In this document: in pieces, positions 55,583 through 64,000 of the stretch
Position numbering within the stretch: position 1 is the first letter of the stretch
Layout: every line of letters begins with the position of its first letter
Assembly (NCBI GenBank): GCA_947561395.2
Contig: OX387187.1
Span: 24,967,829-25,031,828, forward strand
Reading direction: 5' to 3'
From: Buxus sempervirens
Lineage: Eukaryota; Streptophyta; Magnoliopsida; Buxales; Buxaceae
Length of the DNA stretch: 64,000 nt
Notes under the pieces: generated by a model
The model's database searches: none
What the model saw: only the letters and a program-made list of their open reading frames with translations
Told to the model about the DNA's origin: nothing
Position numbers and translations under genes: made by a program

Positions 55583-56546
55583 AAATTTTAATGTATCCGG
55601 CAACTCAAGCCGGATACACTAAGGCCTCCTCGTATCCGGACTTCAAGTCCGGATACCCTAGCTTCCCTTTTTATCCGGTCTTCAAGTCCGGATACAAGAC
55701 ATAATCATTCGAAAATTAAATGCCGCCGCGAATTTGTCGGGCGATCGGCGCGGATCTCGCGCGAATATCTTGATGTATCCGGTCTTCAAGTCCGGATAAG
55801 AAGGGGAGGCAGTGTATCCGGTATAGGTAACCGGATACAAATCGAAAATTTACGGATTTGCCCCTCGACTTGACCGATTCGACTGACTCGACCGATTTGA
55901 CCTTTTTTGATATCTACGGATCGCCCGTACGAAAATTTTATATTTAAGATTTAGTTCCCGAGATATTTTGCTGCGCTGGTTGCCACGTGGGCAGCTTTTG
56001 CGCCACGTGTGCAGTTTCCGATTTTTGCTACTTGGAAACTTCAACAGATCATATCTCCTTCATTCGAACTCCGATTTGAGCACACTCAATTGTGTTAAAC
56101 TCGTATCGGAGCCCTCTATTTAATGACATGGGGCTAGGTACTTAGCACGGATCCCGAGAAGAAGTCAATTTTTGGCCTTCCCTTAAGATTGACCGCCCTT
56201 AGAATCTTCATCCGGACTCTGATTCCTGCAAACCCAGTTGCGCTGGAACCGCGTCGGGATTCTCTATCCATTGGGCTAAAGTAAGGTATTTGGCACGGAA
56301 ATCGAGGAAAAGTCAACTCTTGGTTTTTCCTCAAGTTTGACCGCCCGCAGAACCTTTATCTGGACTCTGATTCCTGCAAACCCAGTTGCGTTGGAACCGT
56401 GTCGGGATTCTCTATCCAATGGGATAGATCAAGGTGGCCAAGTTTTATCTGATTAAAAGGTCAACTTTCCACCCCTCAGGGTTTGACTTCTTGGCTGGGT
56501 TTTTACATTTTCTGGCTTTTTGGAGCGCAAAAATGAGGTGCTTACA

Positions 56547-56551
56547 GTAGT
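56547..56551. repeat. TSD of E, right copy
   Basis: GTAGT, matching 34882-34886. Confidence 0.92.
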
Positions 56552-56992
56552 TTTGACTACATAGTTGCTGGTGATGAAGGATTAAAATAAAAAGAAAACG
56601 AAAAAGGAAAGAAAAAATGGAGAAAATCAGCTATCTACAAGAAGGAAATTGTCAAGGAGGAAAGTCCAGAATTGGCATAGATCTAGGTGAAGTCCTCATG
56701 TTGGTGGTTATTTTGAAATACAGTCACTCTTCAAGTGATTCAGGAAAAATCTCTTTTCAAGACTGGAGCAACATACTCAGAACTATGATATGAAGCATCT
56801 GTGAACAAGTCGATGGCCATCAAAATTGCCATTAAGAAATTGTTGCTGAAGTTGAAAATGGTCATGGGAATGATTCTAAAGGTTCTGAAGGCTTATTTTG
56901 GTCTTTCTTCATTTTCTGAAATAATCTTCTCATTATTCAACTTGATTTTAATTCTTTTGGACTATATGCTCATAAGTGGTGGGATCACTTTT

Positions 56993-57068
<76 letters not shown>

Positions 57069-57266
57069 CAAAAAAGCAAAAAAATATATTTTTGTCCAAT
57101 GATGATAAATCAAATACTTTTCATAAAACCTTTGTTTTTACAAGCAACTAAGCATTTTGAGGCCAATAATATAAAAATTTTATTTTGAATTAAATCCTTT
57201 GTCTTTCCACTATTGGAGTTTGCTTTTGTACAAAGGTAGGAAAAAAAATGTGTGCAGGAAATAAGG
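56552..57266 (+). other. C internal region right of E
   Basis: Continuation of C after the insertion of E. It is AT-rich with an (AT)n microsatellite at about 56997-57062. No pol motif was seen; the frames over the AT repeat are artefacts. Confidence 0.55.
56997..57062. repeat. (AT)n microsatellite
   Basis: About 33 perfect AT dinucleotides. It is likely to be variable in length and hard to assemble. Confidence 0.95.
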
Positions 57267-58151
57267 CTAATCTTTGTCTCCTAGCCGCTCCTCAAGCTCC
57301 TGAATCCGAGCTGCCTGAGCTGCAATAACTCCAGAAGCCCCCTCTGTAGCGGGATCACTCAAGAAAGAAATGACCTCATCTGAAAGAGTCTGCCTAATCC
57401 GCATGCTCCTAAGGTCGGCTAAAGCATCCTGGTGCTTCTGCCTCAGTGCTCGGACTTCAAGACAGCAGGCCTGCCTATGTTCCTCAAGTTGCTTCTCCAT
57501 AGCCAGACGGCGAGATACCTGCTCTGCAAGTTGCCTTTCCATGTCAAGGCCCCGTATCCTAAGCTCCTGGGCCTCTCATACCCATATCTGCTGAAGTCTC
57601 TTGTGGGAAGCTCTCTCAGACTCTAAAATATCCTCATAAGTAGAAGCCAAGACTGCAGGAGGATCTTCGGGTACTGGACCCTGACTCTGTATCTGCTCCC
57701 TGATCCAGAAGAGATAGTCCTTCACATGGGACTCTGAGAAGACCGGGCCATGCATAAAGCGAACATATGACCACTCTCTCATCAACCAAGCATTTAGCTT
57801 CATGGTGGCTGGTGAAAGTGGCCCAAGGCGGTCCTCATATCCACTTGGGATTATAATCCCCTGGGTTACTCTGAACTGACGAAGAACCCGTAAAGGAAGG
57901 TAAAGAACCGCATGTCTCAGGCCAGACAGAACCAGAAAGTTGCGATCTCGGAAGTTGATCACAGTCTCTGCATTGGGCTGATAAGTACCAGGCCACCTCA
58001 CTTGATCATCCTGGAAGAAAGTAAACCAGCCCTGTTTACCTCCTGGAGTGTTAGGACACCCCCGGTTGCTCATCAAGATGGGAACCTTCAAGCTTGGGAA
58101 GAAATGTCAATTGATCTCCTCAATCTGACTCAGGTGGTCAAGTAACCAAAG
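57267..58151 (-). pseudogene. Antisense ORF1-like gene of C, damaged
   Basis: Reads opposite to the gag of C. Segments LSGLRHAVLYLPLRVLRQF, QGI, a GPLSP region, ESHVKDYLFWIREQ and a C-terminal coiled coil (MERQLAEQVSRRLAMEKQLE) align in order with ORF1 of E. An in-frame TGA at about 57574-57576 (after QQIWV) and another stop near 58110 interrupt it, and the part before WLLDHLSQIEEI is missing. Immediately upstream on the minus strand is TCTCCTTTGCAG|C (AG at 58152-58153), so this may be a downstream exon of a spliced antisense transcript. Tat elements with antisense extra ORFs before the 3' LTR are known. Function unknown. Confidence 0.75.
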
Positions 58152-59150
58152 CTGCAAAGGAGAAGGGATATTTCAGTATATTGTAAAAAAAAAAAAGCAA
58201 AAATAAAAAAAAAGGAAAAAGAGAAAAAGAAAAAAAGGAAAAAAAAGAGAAAAGAAAAGGAAAAAAAAAGAGAAGAAAAAGGAAAAGAAAAAAAAGAAGA
58301 AAGAGAAGAAGAAAAAAAGGGGGAAAAAAGAGGATCATCTTTGCTGAGAGGAAAATACTACTTCAAGCAATCAAAACCGGGGCATGCTCAGTGTCTTTCC
58401 CTCTGGGTTTTCATTGAAATAAATTACAGCATCTGGAAGAAGCAGTCAGGCCTTCGTCTTCGGATTTGAAAGAAAAAAAGAAGAAGCTTTGAAGCAATTG
58501 CATGTTTTCTCCTTTAAACAAAGGTTTCCAATTCTGAAGAAGGATTTTACTGGGGCAGTAAGAAGGCATGAATGAGAGGTCATGGGTTGTAAGGGTATGA
58601 GGTTAGATTAACAGATCATGATTTTCAAATCCATCAATCAAGAAGAGGCATTCACTTGGGCAGTTGAAAAGAATGAAGGCAGGCTATGGGTAGCAATGGC
58701 ACATACAACCTTATTGAGAGAGCCAGAAGATGAAGAAGCAAAAGCAAGTTGCAGAATATTCAAGCACAGGTTTGGGCATCAAATGGCACCCAGGTAAATC
58801 AAATAAGAAAATCAATCAGGAAAATTCAATAAAATATTTCCTTCCTTATTGTTGAAGGACATCAAAAGCAATTGAGTTTGCAGAGGTCAATTTTAAATCC
58901 ACATTCTTTTCAAAATTTGCTTGTCTCAAATTTCTTATCATAGCCACAAGAGCTCAAAGAAATCTGAGATAAGGAAGAGACGCCACCCCGTCAGACTATA
59001 CACAGCAGGGGTTTCATTGGCTATCTTCAAATCCATGTTTTTTATTACTCATTTGTTTGACCAAAGCAAGTTCAATTAATGAGGTGTCTTTCAAACGTAC
59101 AATTTTGAGTTGTGTCTATTCTTTGCTGTTCATTGTGCTACAACTCAAGC
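58152..59150 (+). other. C 3' region, purine-rich tract and noncoding
   Basis: Bases 58183-58335 are almost pure A/G on the plus strand. The rest shows no clear ORF. If the antisense gene had 5' exons they should be here; I could not recognise them. Confidence 0.5.
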
Positions 59151-59163
59151 AAAGAGGGGCAGT
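59151..59163 (+). other. Polypurine tract of C
   Basis: AAAGAGGGGCAGT lies immediately before the 3' LTR start, nearly identical to the PPT of E. Confidence 0.85.
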
Positions 59164-59942
59164 TGTAGACACCCTAAAATTGCACGATTTTTGATAAATC
59201 TTGAAGGAGAGAAATATTTTATTGGAATTTTCAGTTCTTTGCATTGGGTTTGAGATACTTAACCCATTTGAATCCAAAACAAAAAAGGAAAAGGCCCGAA
59301 TTCAATCTTTTGTGCAAAGTCAAACTTTTTCCAGTTGAATTTTGACCCCAGAAAATGAAATATTTTTTAAAGCCAGATTTCAAGATAATTTTTCCAGGTA
59401 ATCAGGTTTTTAGCCATGTTATTGCATAAAAGAATTTTTTGAGATTTTAAATCTTGGCGAATACCTTAGTTTTAACATATTGAACCTTTTTTCCAGACCT
59501 GAAAAATCGGAATTTTGCCTAGAACTGGAAAGTTGACTTTTTATTCACTTGGAATTTGGGTCTGGAACTATTTTTAATGGATTCAAATGGGGGGTGTTTG
59601 CTTATTTACATGTAATATCTTAAGTAAATGGAGATTAAAAAATATGAGGACATTTACTTAAACGATATTACATGTAAATAAGTATTGCTTGTGTTAAAAT
59701 TTGGAAAAAGGCTTTTTTCCTTGTATCCGGCAACTCAGGCCGGATACAAGTACCTTTCTTTGTATCCGGTGGAAAAGGCCGGATACAAGGAAGCTTTAGT
59801 GTATCCGGCATCATAGGCTGGATACATTAAAGCCCTTGTGTATCCAGCCTGATATGCCGGATACATAAGTTTTGCTCAAAAATTAGGGTTTTCCGAGAGC
59901 TTTTCACTTTTACCATCATATCCCTCATTAAATGAGGGGAAA
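59164..59942 (+). repeat. 3' LTR of C, first 779 bp, cut by D
   Basis: Colinear with 24757-25509. It has four CCGG palindromes (59723-59864) where the 5' LTR has three, and the long hairpin at 59601-59682. D is inserted after GGAAA; the remaining about 2 kb of this LTR is expected beyond the window. Confidence 0.88.
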
Positions 59943-60179
59943 TGTAAAACCCCGACCCGGATTATATCTTAATTATTGAGATTAATTATCTAAAGTGTGA
60001 TTATTAGACTAATTAAGTACTTGTGTTATGAAGATGAGGTAGATGTGGATTATTATTGAGGATTTAGAGAAATCAATTGAACTTTATGAAGGTTATTGTG
60101 GTAAGTTTAATTAATGTTATTTCTCAATTCCAATTGTCTAAGATACTCTCCAATTAGCTTAAATGAATTGGAAATCAAA

Positions 60180-61520
60180 TTCTGAAAAGTTAGACTTAGG
60201 TGTACCTAGAGTAATTCCTAAGTATACCCAAGGTACCCTAAAGTTTACCCCAAGTACCCTCCCGGATAACACTATTGTATACCCATGTATACCCCAAAAT
60301 ACTCCCAAGAATACTTAAAGTAACTCCTAAGAGTACCCGAGGTACCTCCCAAGTGTACCCAAATTATCCCCTAATAATACTCAAAGTAACTCTTAAGAAT
60401 GCCCAAGGTACCTCTCAAGTTTACCTTAAGTATCTCCCAAGAATACCCAAATAACTTCTCAAGTATACCCCAGGTACCCCACTTCTATACCCAAGGTACA
60501 CCCAAGTATTTCCTAAGGTACCCTCATTGTGTGCCCAAGGTATGCTCAAGTATTACCCAAGGTACCACCCAAGTGTTACTTAAAGTACCCCTCAATTATA
60601 CCTAAGGTACCCCACTTGTATCCCTAAGGTACCCTACTTTAATTGCCTAAGGTACCCCTGTGTTCATCTAAGGTATCCCCTTGTGTTTGCCTAAGGTACC
60701 CCACATGTATAACTAAAGTACCCCCTTATATTACCTAAGGCACCTCACTCATATTGGCTAAGGTATCCCACTGTTTTGCCCAAGGTACTCCATTCGAATA
60801 CCTAAAGTACCTCCTAATTCTACCTAAGGTACCTCACTTGTATTACCTAAGGTATCCCTTCATTTTAACTAAGGCACCCTACTATTTTACTTGAAGTACC
60901 CCTTGTTTAGCTAAGGTACATTCCACTATACAGCTAGAGGTACCCCCTTTATATAACTAAAGTACCTCCAACATACCTAAGGTACATCCCCTATATTACC
61001 TAGGGTACACCCTTTGTATTTCCTAGAGGTACTCCTCTCATATAAGTAAAGTACCCCCACTACTTTACCTAGGGTACACCCCCTATATAGCCAAAGTACA
61101 CCCTTTGTTTAACTAAAGTAACCCCTATATAAGTAAGGTAACCCCCCCCCCCCCTCCATTGTTTTGCCTAAGGTATAACCCCTTATATAGCTAAGGTACC
61201 CCCTCGTATAACTAAGGTATACCCCTTCTATAGTTAAGTACCCTCCTCAATATAACTGAGGTACACCCTCCTGAGCTTATTCAAAGTTTACCCCTTAGAA
61301 TGACTAAGGTAAATCCCTTGAAACATCAAGGTACCTCCTCAAATAACTAAAGTACCCCTCATATAACTGAGGTACCCTCTTGTGTTAACTAAGGTACACC
61401 TCCCAAGCATTCCTAAAGCATGCCTTTGAAGTGGCTAAGGCAAACACCCCACTTAACACTAAGGTACCCCACTTAATACCAAGGTACCCCACTCGAATAA
61501 CACTAAGGTACCCCTGGTAT
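60180..61520 (+). repeat. Degenerate AAGGTACCCC repeat array in D LTR
   Basis: About 1.3 kb of irregular units of about 15-30 bp built on CTAAGGTACCCC(A)CTT-type words. More than 50 occurrences of (A)AGGTA(C)CC or AAGTACCCC variants occur with no fixed period. It lies just upstream of the promoter. A (C)n run is at about 61143-61154. Confidence 0.88.
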
Positions 61521-61597
61521 GCTTTAGGTACACCCTAGGGTTTTAGTTGAATAAAAGCCTTGTTAAGGGGCAGATTTGAAAGTCCCAAAACTTGGGC

Positions 61598-61606
61598 ATA
61601 TAAAAG
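61598..61606 (+). promoter_or_regulatory. TATA box of D LTR
   Basis: ATATAAAAG, followed about 170 bp later by donor-like CAA|GTAAGT (61770). Confidence 0.6.
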
Positions 61607-62494
61607 GATGCCCTAATTTCTAATTAAGGGTTTGAAAACCCATTTCTCTTATCTTGGAAGTATAGATCAAGAGAGGAAGATTGTGAGCTCACTTGAAAGC
61701 TTGAGCAAGAAGAAAAAGAAGAAGAAGGAGAGGAGAACTTGAAGAGAAGTTGTGATTCTCCATTAACAAGTAAGTAGCAAACCCTTCCAAACAAAATGAA
61801 TTACCAAAATTCGTATTCTCTTTTTAGGGTTTGAGTTATTTGAAGAAATGATCTTGCATGTTGCTATTTGTTTCTAAAATTCGTAGGTTTTGATTGTATA
61901 ATGCTCTTGCTTAGTTTCCTAATGATTTGCCATGGATTTACAACCTCTATTGATTATATTTCAAATTGGGGTTTGAGATTTGTGTCTTGAATGAGGTTTC
62001 ATGCGTTTGACTTGTGTTCATGTAGATTTGAGATGAATATTTGTTTCAGAAGATGTTTTTAAGTGTGTTGGGATGTTTTGTGATCACCTACTTTGATGTT
62101 GGAAAGGTTGTAAAGGATTTACATGAGTTTTGTGTTGAAATTAGTCAAAATACTTCAAAATCCCGACCCTACGATTAATCTTGAAAGTTGGCGATTAATC
62201 CTGAGCCAAACCCCTAAAAACAGGTCTCTATTATCTTAAATCGCGAAACAGGATTAATCGCCCAGGGCTAATCGCGACCTTAGCGCGTGAACGTCAACCC
62301 TCAGCGCGCGCACGCTGCCTCGTTTATTTCCTTAACGCGCGCGCGCTGCCTTTGTGTATTACCTCAACGCCCGAACGTCCAAACCTCAACGTCCGCGCGT
62401 TGAAGCCTATTTTTGAGAACTCATCACCCTTTTTCTCCTCAACCCTCTTCCAAACAACCCAAGGCTTCGGCAGAGCACCCTTATGCCCATGAAA

Positions 62495-62669
62495 GACATT
62501 TAAGTAAATGTCCTGTGCATTTATTGCTCCATTTACTTAAGTCTTTACATGTAAATAAGGTTTTACCCCCCATTTGGAACCAATAAAAATACTCTCAAGG
62601 CCCAATTCCCAACCAATAAAAAGTCAACTTTCCAGTTTGTGCCTAAATTTTCAGATTTCCCGATTTTCA
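62495..62669 (-). repeat. Reverse copy of a C-type LTR segment inside D LTR
   Basis: Read on the minus strand this matches C LTR about 25104-25264: GGAAAGTTGACTTTTTATT, CAAATGGGGGG, CTTATTTACATGTAA, CTTAAGTAAATGGAG and GGACATTTACTTAAA in the same order. It is diverged and carries part of the long hairpin. Confidence 0.75.
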
Positions 62670-62994
62670 TAAAAGGCCACTTTTTGAGTTTGATATCCAA
62701 ACGAGTGATTCAGAAGCCCAGAAAATTCTAGATGATTTGTATACCCTCCAATAGACTACAGCCAAAATTTGAGCTCCAAACTCCTTGTAGATCTGTCTAG
62801 AAAAATTCTACACCGAAAAGTAAACGTTTTCATCCAGACTTAGAATATTTTCGAGGTCCAAAACTTTTTGTCTCGGAATCCATTGATTTCTAGTAGGATG
62901 ACTTATTTGAGAATTCTAAGTCTACTCCACTCGCCCGAAATGTGTTTTGAGGATTTTATGGTACCTGTTTTGATTGACTTTGGATTTCATGAAC

Positions 62995-63225
62995 CGGGGC
63001 AGTGTAGAAGTACTCCGCTCGGCCTTGATTCATCGGGCAGCATAGAAGTACTCCACTTGGCCTTGAGTCATCGGGCAGCATAGAAGTATTCCACTTGGCT
63101 TTGATGCATCGGCGGTGTAGAAGTACTCCACTTGGCCTTGATTTCGTCGGCAGTGTAGAAGTACTCCACTGGGCCTTGATTCGTCGGCAGTGTTGAAATA
63201 CTCCGCTTAGCCTTAATCTTGGACA
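62995..63225 (+). repeat. About 38-bp tandem repeats in D LTR
   Basis: Six units contain GTAGAAGTACTCC..T.GGCCTTGAT and TCGGCAG; the last is the most diverged. The frames over it come from the repeat. Confidence 0.88.
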
Positions 63226-63430
63226 GCAATCATTAATCTGATTTGGATATTTGACTTGGAATGGTTGATTTGATTTCATGAATTATCCGATTGAGATATT
63301 GGACTTGGAATTTCACATTATATCTGTTTGAGATGTTTTAGTTTACATTTGGTATCTTATACTTGTGAATATTATCATGATGTTACAAAATTGCATAAAC
63401 TATTTATCTGCATGCATGTTTGCTGCTTAC

Positions 63431-63479
63431 TGGGACTTTAAGTCTCACGCGTGTTTTGTTTTACCGGATTTGTTTTCAG
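63431..63479 (+). promoter_or_regulatory. LTR hairpin plus acceptor-like TTTTCAG (D)
   Basis: TGGGACT pairs with AGTCTCA around TTA (one G-T wobble), then TGTTTTCAG (AG 63478-63479). Same layout as in A1-A3 with different arm bases. Confidence 0.45.
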
Positions 63480-63937
63480 ATCCGCTTGGTGAGCCGCGTA
63501 TTGGGGCAGGCATTGAGGGTGAGCTTTAGTTCAAGCCAGAGGATTTCTACCAACCATAGTAGGGTTCTTTTTATAATGATGTACTTTGTCTTGGGGATTG
63601 TATATGGGATGTAAATATTATTTTTGGACCTATACTCTTGGGAGATATCTTTTGTACATGTCTATATATTTTGGAGAGATCATTGTAAATGGTTAGTTGC
63701 CTTAGTTGTAATTTATTCACATATATATATATCATGTTTTGGAGATTATAGTACAGATGATCTTTTGATTATATGGAAAATTTTTATTCCATGCTTCTTT
63801 AGTCATGCACTCTGATGATTACTTTGAAATTTCCCAGGATTAATTATGTTAATCCGGTTCTATTGGGCCCATAAGTAGGTCTCGGGCACGGATTGGTGCT
63901 GTGATAGGGCAGACCCGGATCTGGGGCGCTACAATTG

Positions 63938-63949
63938 TGGTATCAAACA
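63938..63949 (+). other. Primer binding site of D
   Basis: TGGTATCA starts four bases after the LTR end. It matches the first eight bases of the usual initiator-Met tRNA site (TGGTATCAGAGC), then diverges (AACA). Confidence 0.7.
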
Positions 63950-64000
63950 TCTTGTCTTGTAGCTATGAAGGTGTAGAGCTCACATGGAAAGCTACAGGCA
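63950..64000 (+). mobile_element. Start of internal region of D
   Basis: The first 51 bases after the PBS; the element continues outside the window. No coding call is possible. Confidence 0.6.

Larger units (their letters stand above)
34887..56546 (-). mobile_element. Element E: complete Tat/Ogre Ty3/gypsy element
   Basis: Length 21,660 bp, with 3330/3331-bp LTRs (element-sense TGTAAGCACC...CGCGCGCACA) and TSD GTAGT on both sides. In element sense: 5' LTR, PBS, 1.5-kb leader, ORF1, spacer with two tandem arrays, gag-pol in one frame, 2.1-kb 3' UTR, PPT, 3' LTR. The size, ORF1, second RNase H and PBS type are those of the Ogre branch of Tat. Both ORFs are open, and the LTRs differ at about 19 positions plus one indel by hand count. 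It is the youngest datable element here and perhaps autonomous, apart from a substituted protease residue. Confidence 0.95.
53216..56546 (-). repeat. 5' LTR of E
   Basis: 3331 bp. It differs from the left LTR by one inserted base near 53262 and about 19 substitutions, several within 55224-55440. In element sense it holds the promoter (TATA 55573-55582), a donor-like CAG|GTGAGG (exon end 55297) and CCGG palindrome clusters (55593-55832 and about 54271-54373). Confidence 0.95.
24757..59942 (+). mobile_element. Element C: gag-only Tat-like element with antisense ORF
   Basis: The 5' LTR (24757-27525) and the start of the 3' LTR (59164) share the terminus TGTAGACACCC. It is inserted in B integrase after CCAAG (24752-24756). 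It has a PBS of the B/E type, a 4-kb leader with hairpin arrays, an intact gag (31550-33322), no recognisable pol, an antisense ORF1-like gene (57267-58151) and a PPT before the 3' LTR. E interrupts it at 34887-56546 and D interrupts its 3' LTR at 59943; its true end is beyond the window. Without E the visible body is about 13.5 kb. The antisense ORF downstream recalls Tat members such as Grande and Retand; that parallel is from family knowledge. Confidence 0.85.
59943..63933 (+). repeat. 5' LTR of element D (Del/Tekay-like Ty3/gypsy)
   Basis: 3991 bp, TGTAAAACCCCGACC to GGGGCGCTACA, followed by ATTG and a TGGTATCA primer site. It has the same termini style as family A. It contains a degenerate GGTACCCC array, a TATA box (61598), a donor-like site (61770), a GC-rich GCGATTAATC/GCGCGC module (about 62170-62410), a reverse segment related to the C LTR (62495-62669), six 38-bp repeats, and a hairpin plus TTTTCAG (63431-63479). 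Lineage is inferred from termini and PBS. Confidence 0.82.

Noticed and set aside
34887..56546. Segmental duplication of a host region as the cause of the two 3.3-kb repeats
   Set aside because: Exact TG..CA ends, the 5-bp TSD, and adjacent PBS and PPT identify them as LTRs.
57000..57188. ORFs with long IYIYIY runs
   Set aside because: Translation of the (AT)n microsatellite.
58138..58338. 66-aa F/L-rich minus-strand ORF that looks like a membrane segment
   Set aside because: It is the pyrimidine strand of the purine tract.
60399..60605. 68-aa ORF with repeated VP-Y residues
   Set aside because: Translation of the GGTACCCC repeat field.

Overview
The window is plant nuclear DNA made almost entirely of LTR retrotransposons inserted into one another. 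No host gene, rRNA, tRNA or CRISPR array was recognised. The Ty3/gypsy polyproteins, the Tat/Ogre architecture (an extra ORF1, two RNase H domains, very long LTRs) and LTRs resembling the Del/Tekay type point to a flowering plant with a repeat-rich genome. I cannot name the species. All domain and family calls are by eye.

Layout. F is a minus-strand Tat-like element, seen only as a broken gag and its repeat-filled leader (4349-6886). It is cut on the left by A2, a family-A LTR that runs off the window (1-4348) and itself holds a second family-A LTR, A1 (264-3269, TSD CCCCGG). On the right F is cut by B, a plus-strand Tat/Ogre element starting at 6887. The 5' LTR of B holds a third family-A LTR, A3 (9923-12237). 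B then shows PBS, leader, broken ORF1, repeat arrays and a broken gag-pol, which stops inside integrase at 24756 where element C is inserted. C (plus strand, 5' LTR 24757-27525) has a hairpin-repeat leader, an intact gag, no recognisable pol, and an antisense relative of Ogre ORF1 near its 3' end. Two elements sit in C: E, a complete 21.66 kb Tat/Ogre element on the minus strand (34887-56546, TSD GTAGT), and D, whose 5' LTR (59943-63933) lies in the 3' LTR of C and is followed by an initiator-Met-type PBS at the window edge. The visible nesting order is F, then B, then C, then E or D.

How the parts work together. E is the only complete and apparently intact element: 5' LTR promoter, PBS, ORF1 (477 aa), one 2774-aa Gag-PR-RT-RH-aRH-INT polyprotein, PPT and 3' LTR. 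Its LTRs differ at about 19 bases by hand count (about 0.6%), so it is young. The shared part of the C LTRs differs by about 2-2.5%, which fits the nesting. C could only move using enzymes from a relative such as E.

The most unusual content is noncoding. The leaders and inter-ORF spacers of C, F, B and E contain tandem arrays of short hairpins whose two arms change together while loops or flanks stay constant. The LTRs of B, E and C, and the leader of C, also carry clusters of short palindromes built on GTATCCGG/CCGGATAC. Four LTRs of families A and D share a small hairpin with changing arms, placed just before a TTTTCAG acceptor-like site.
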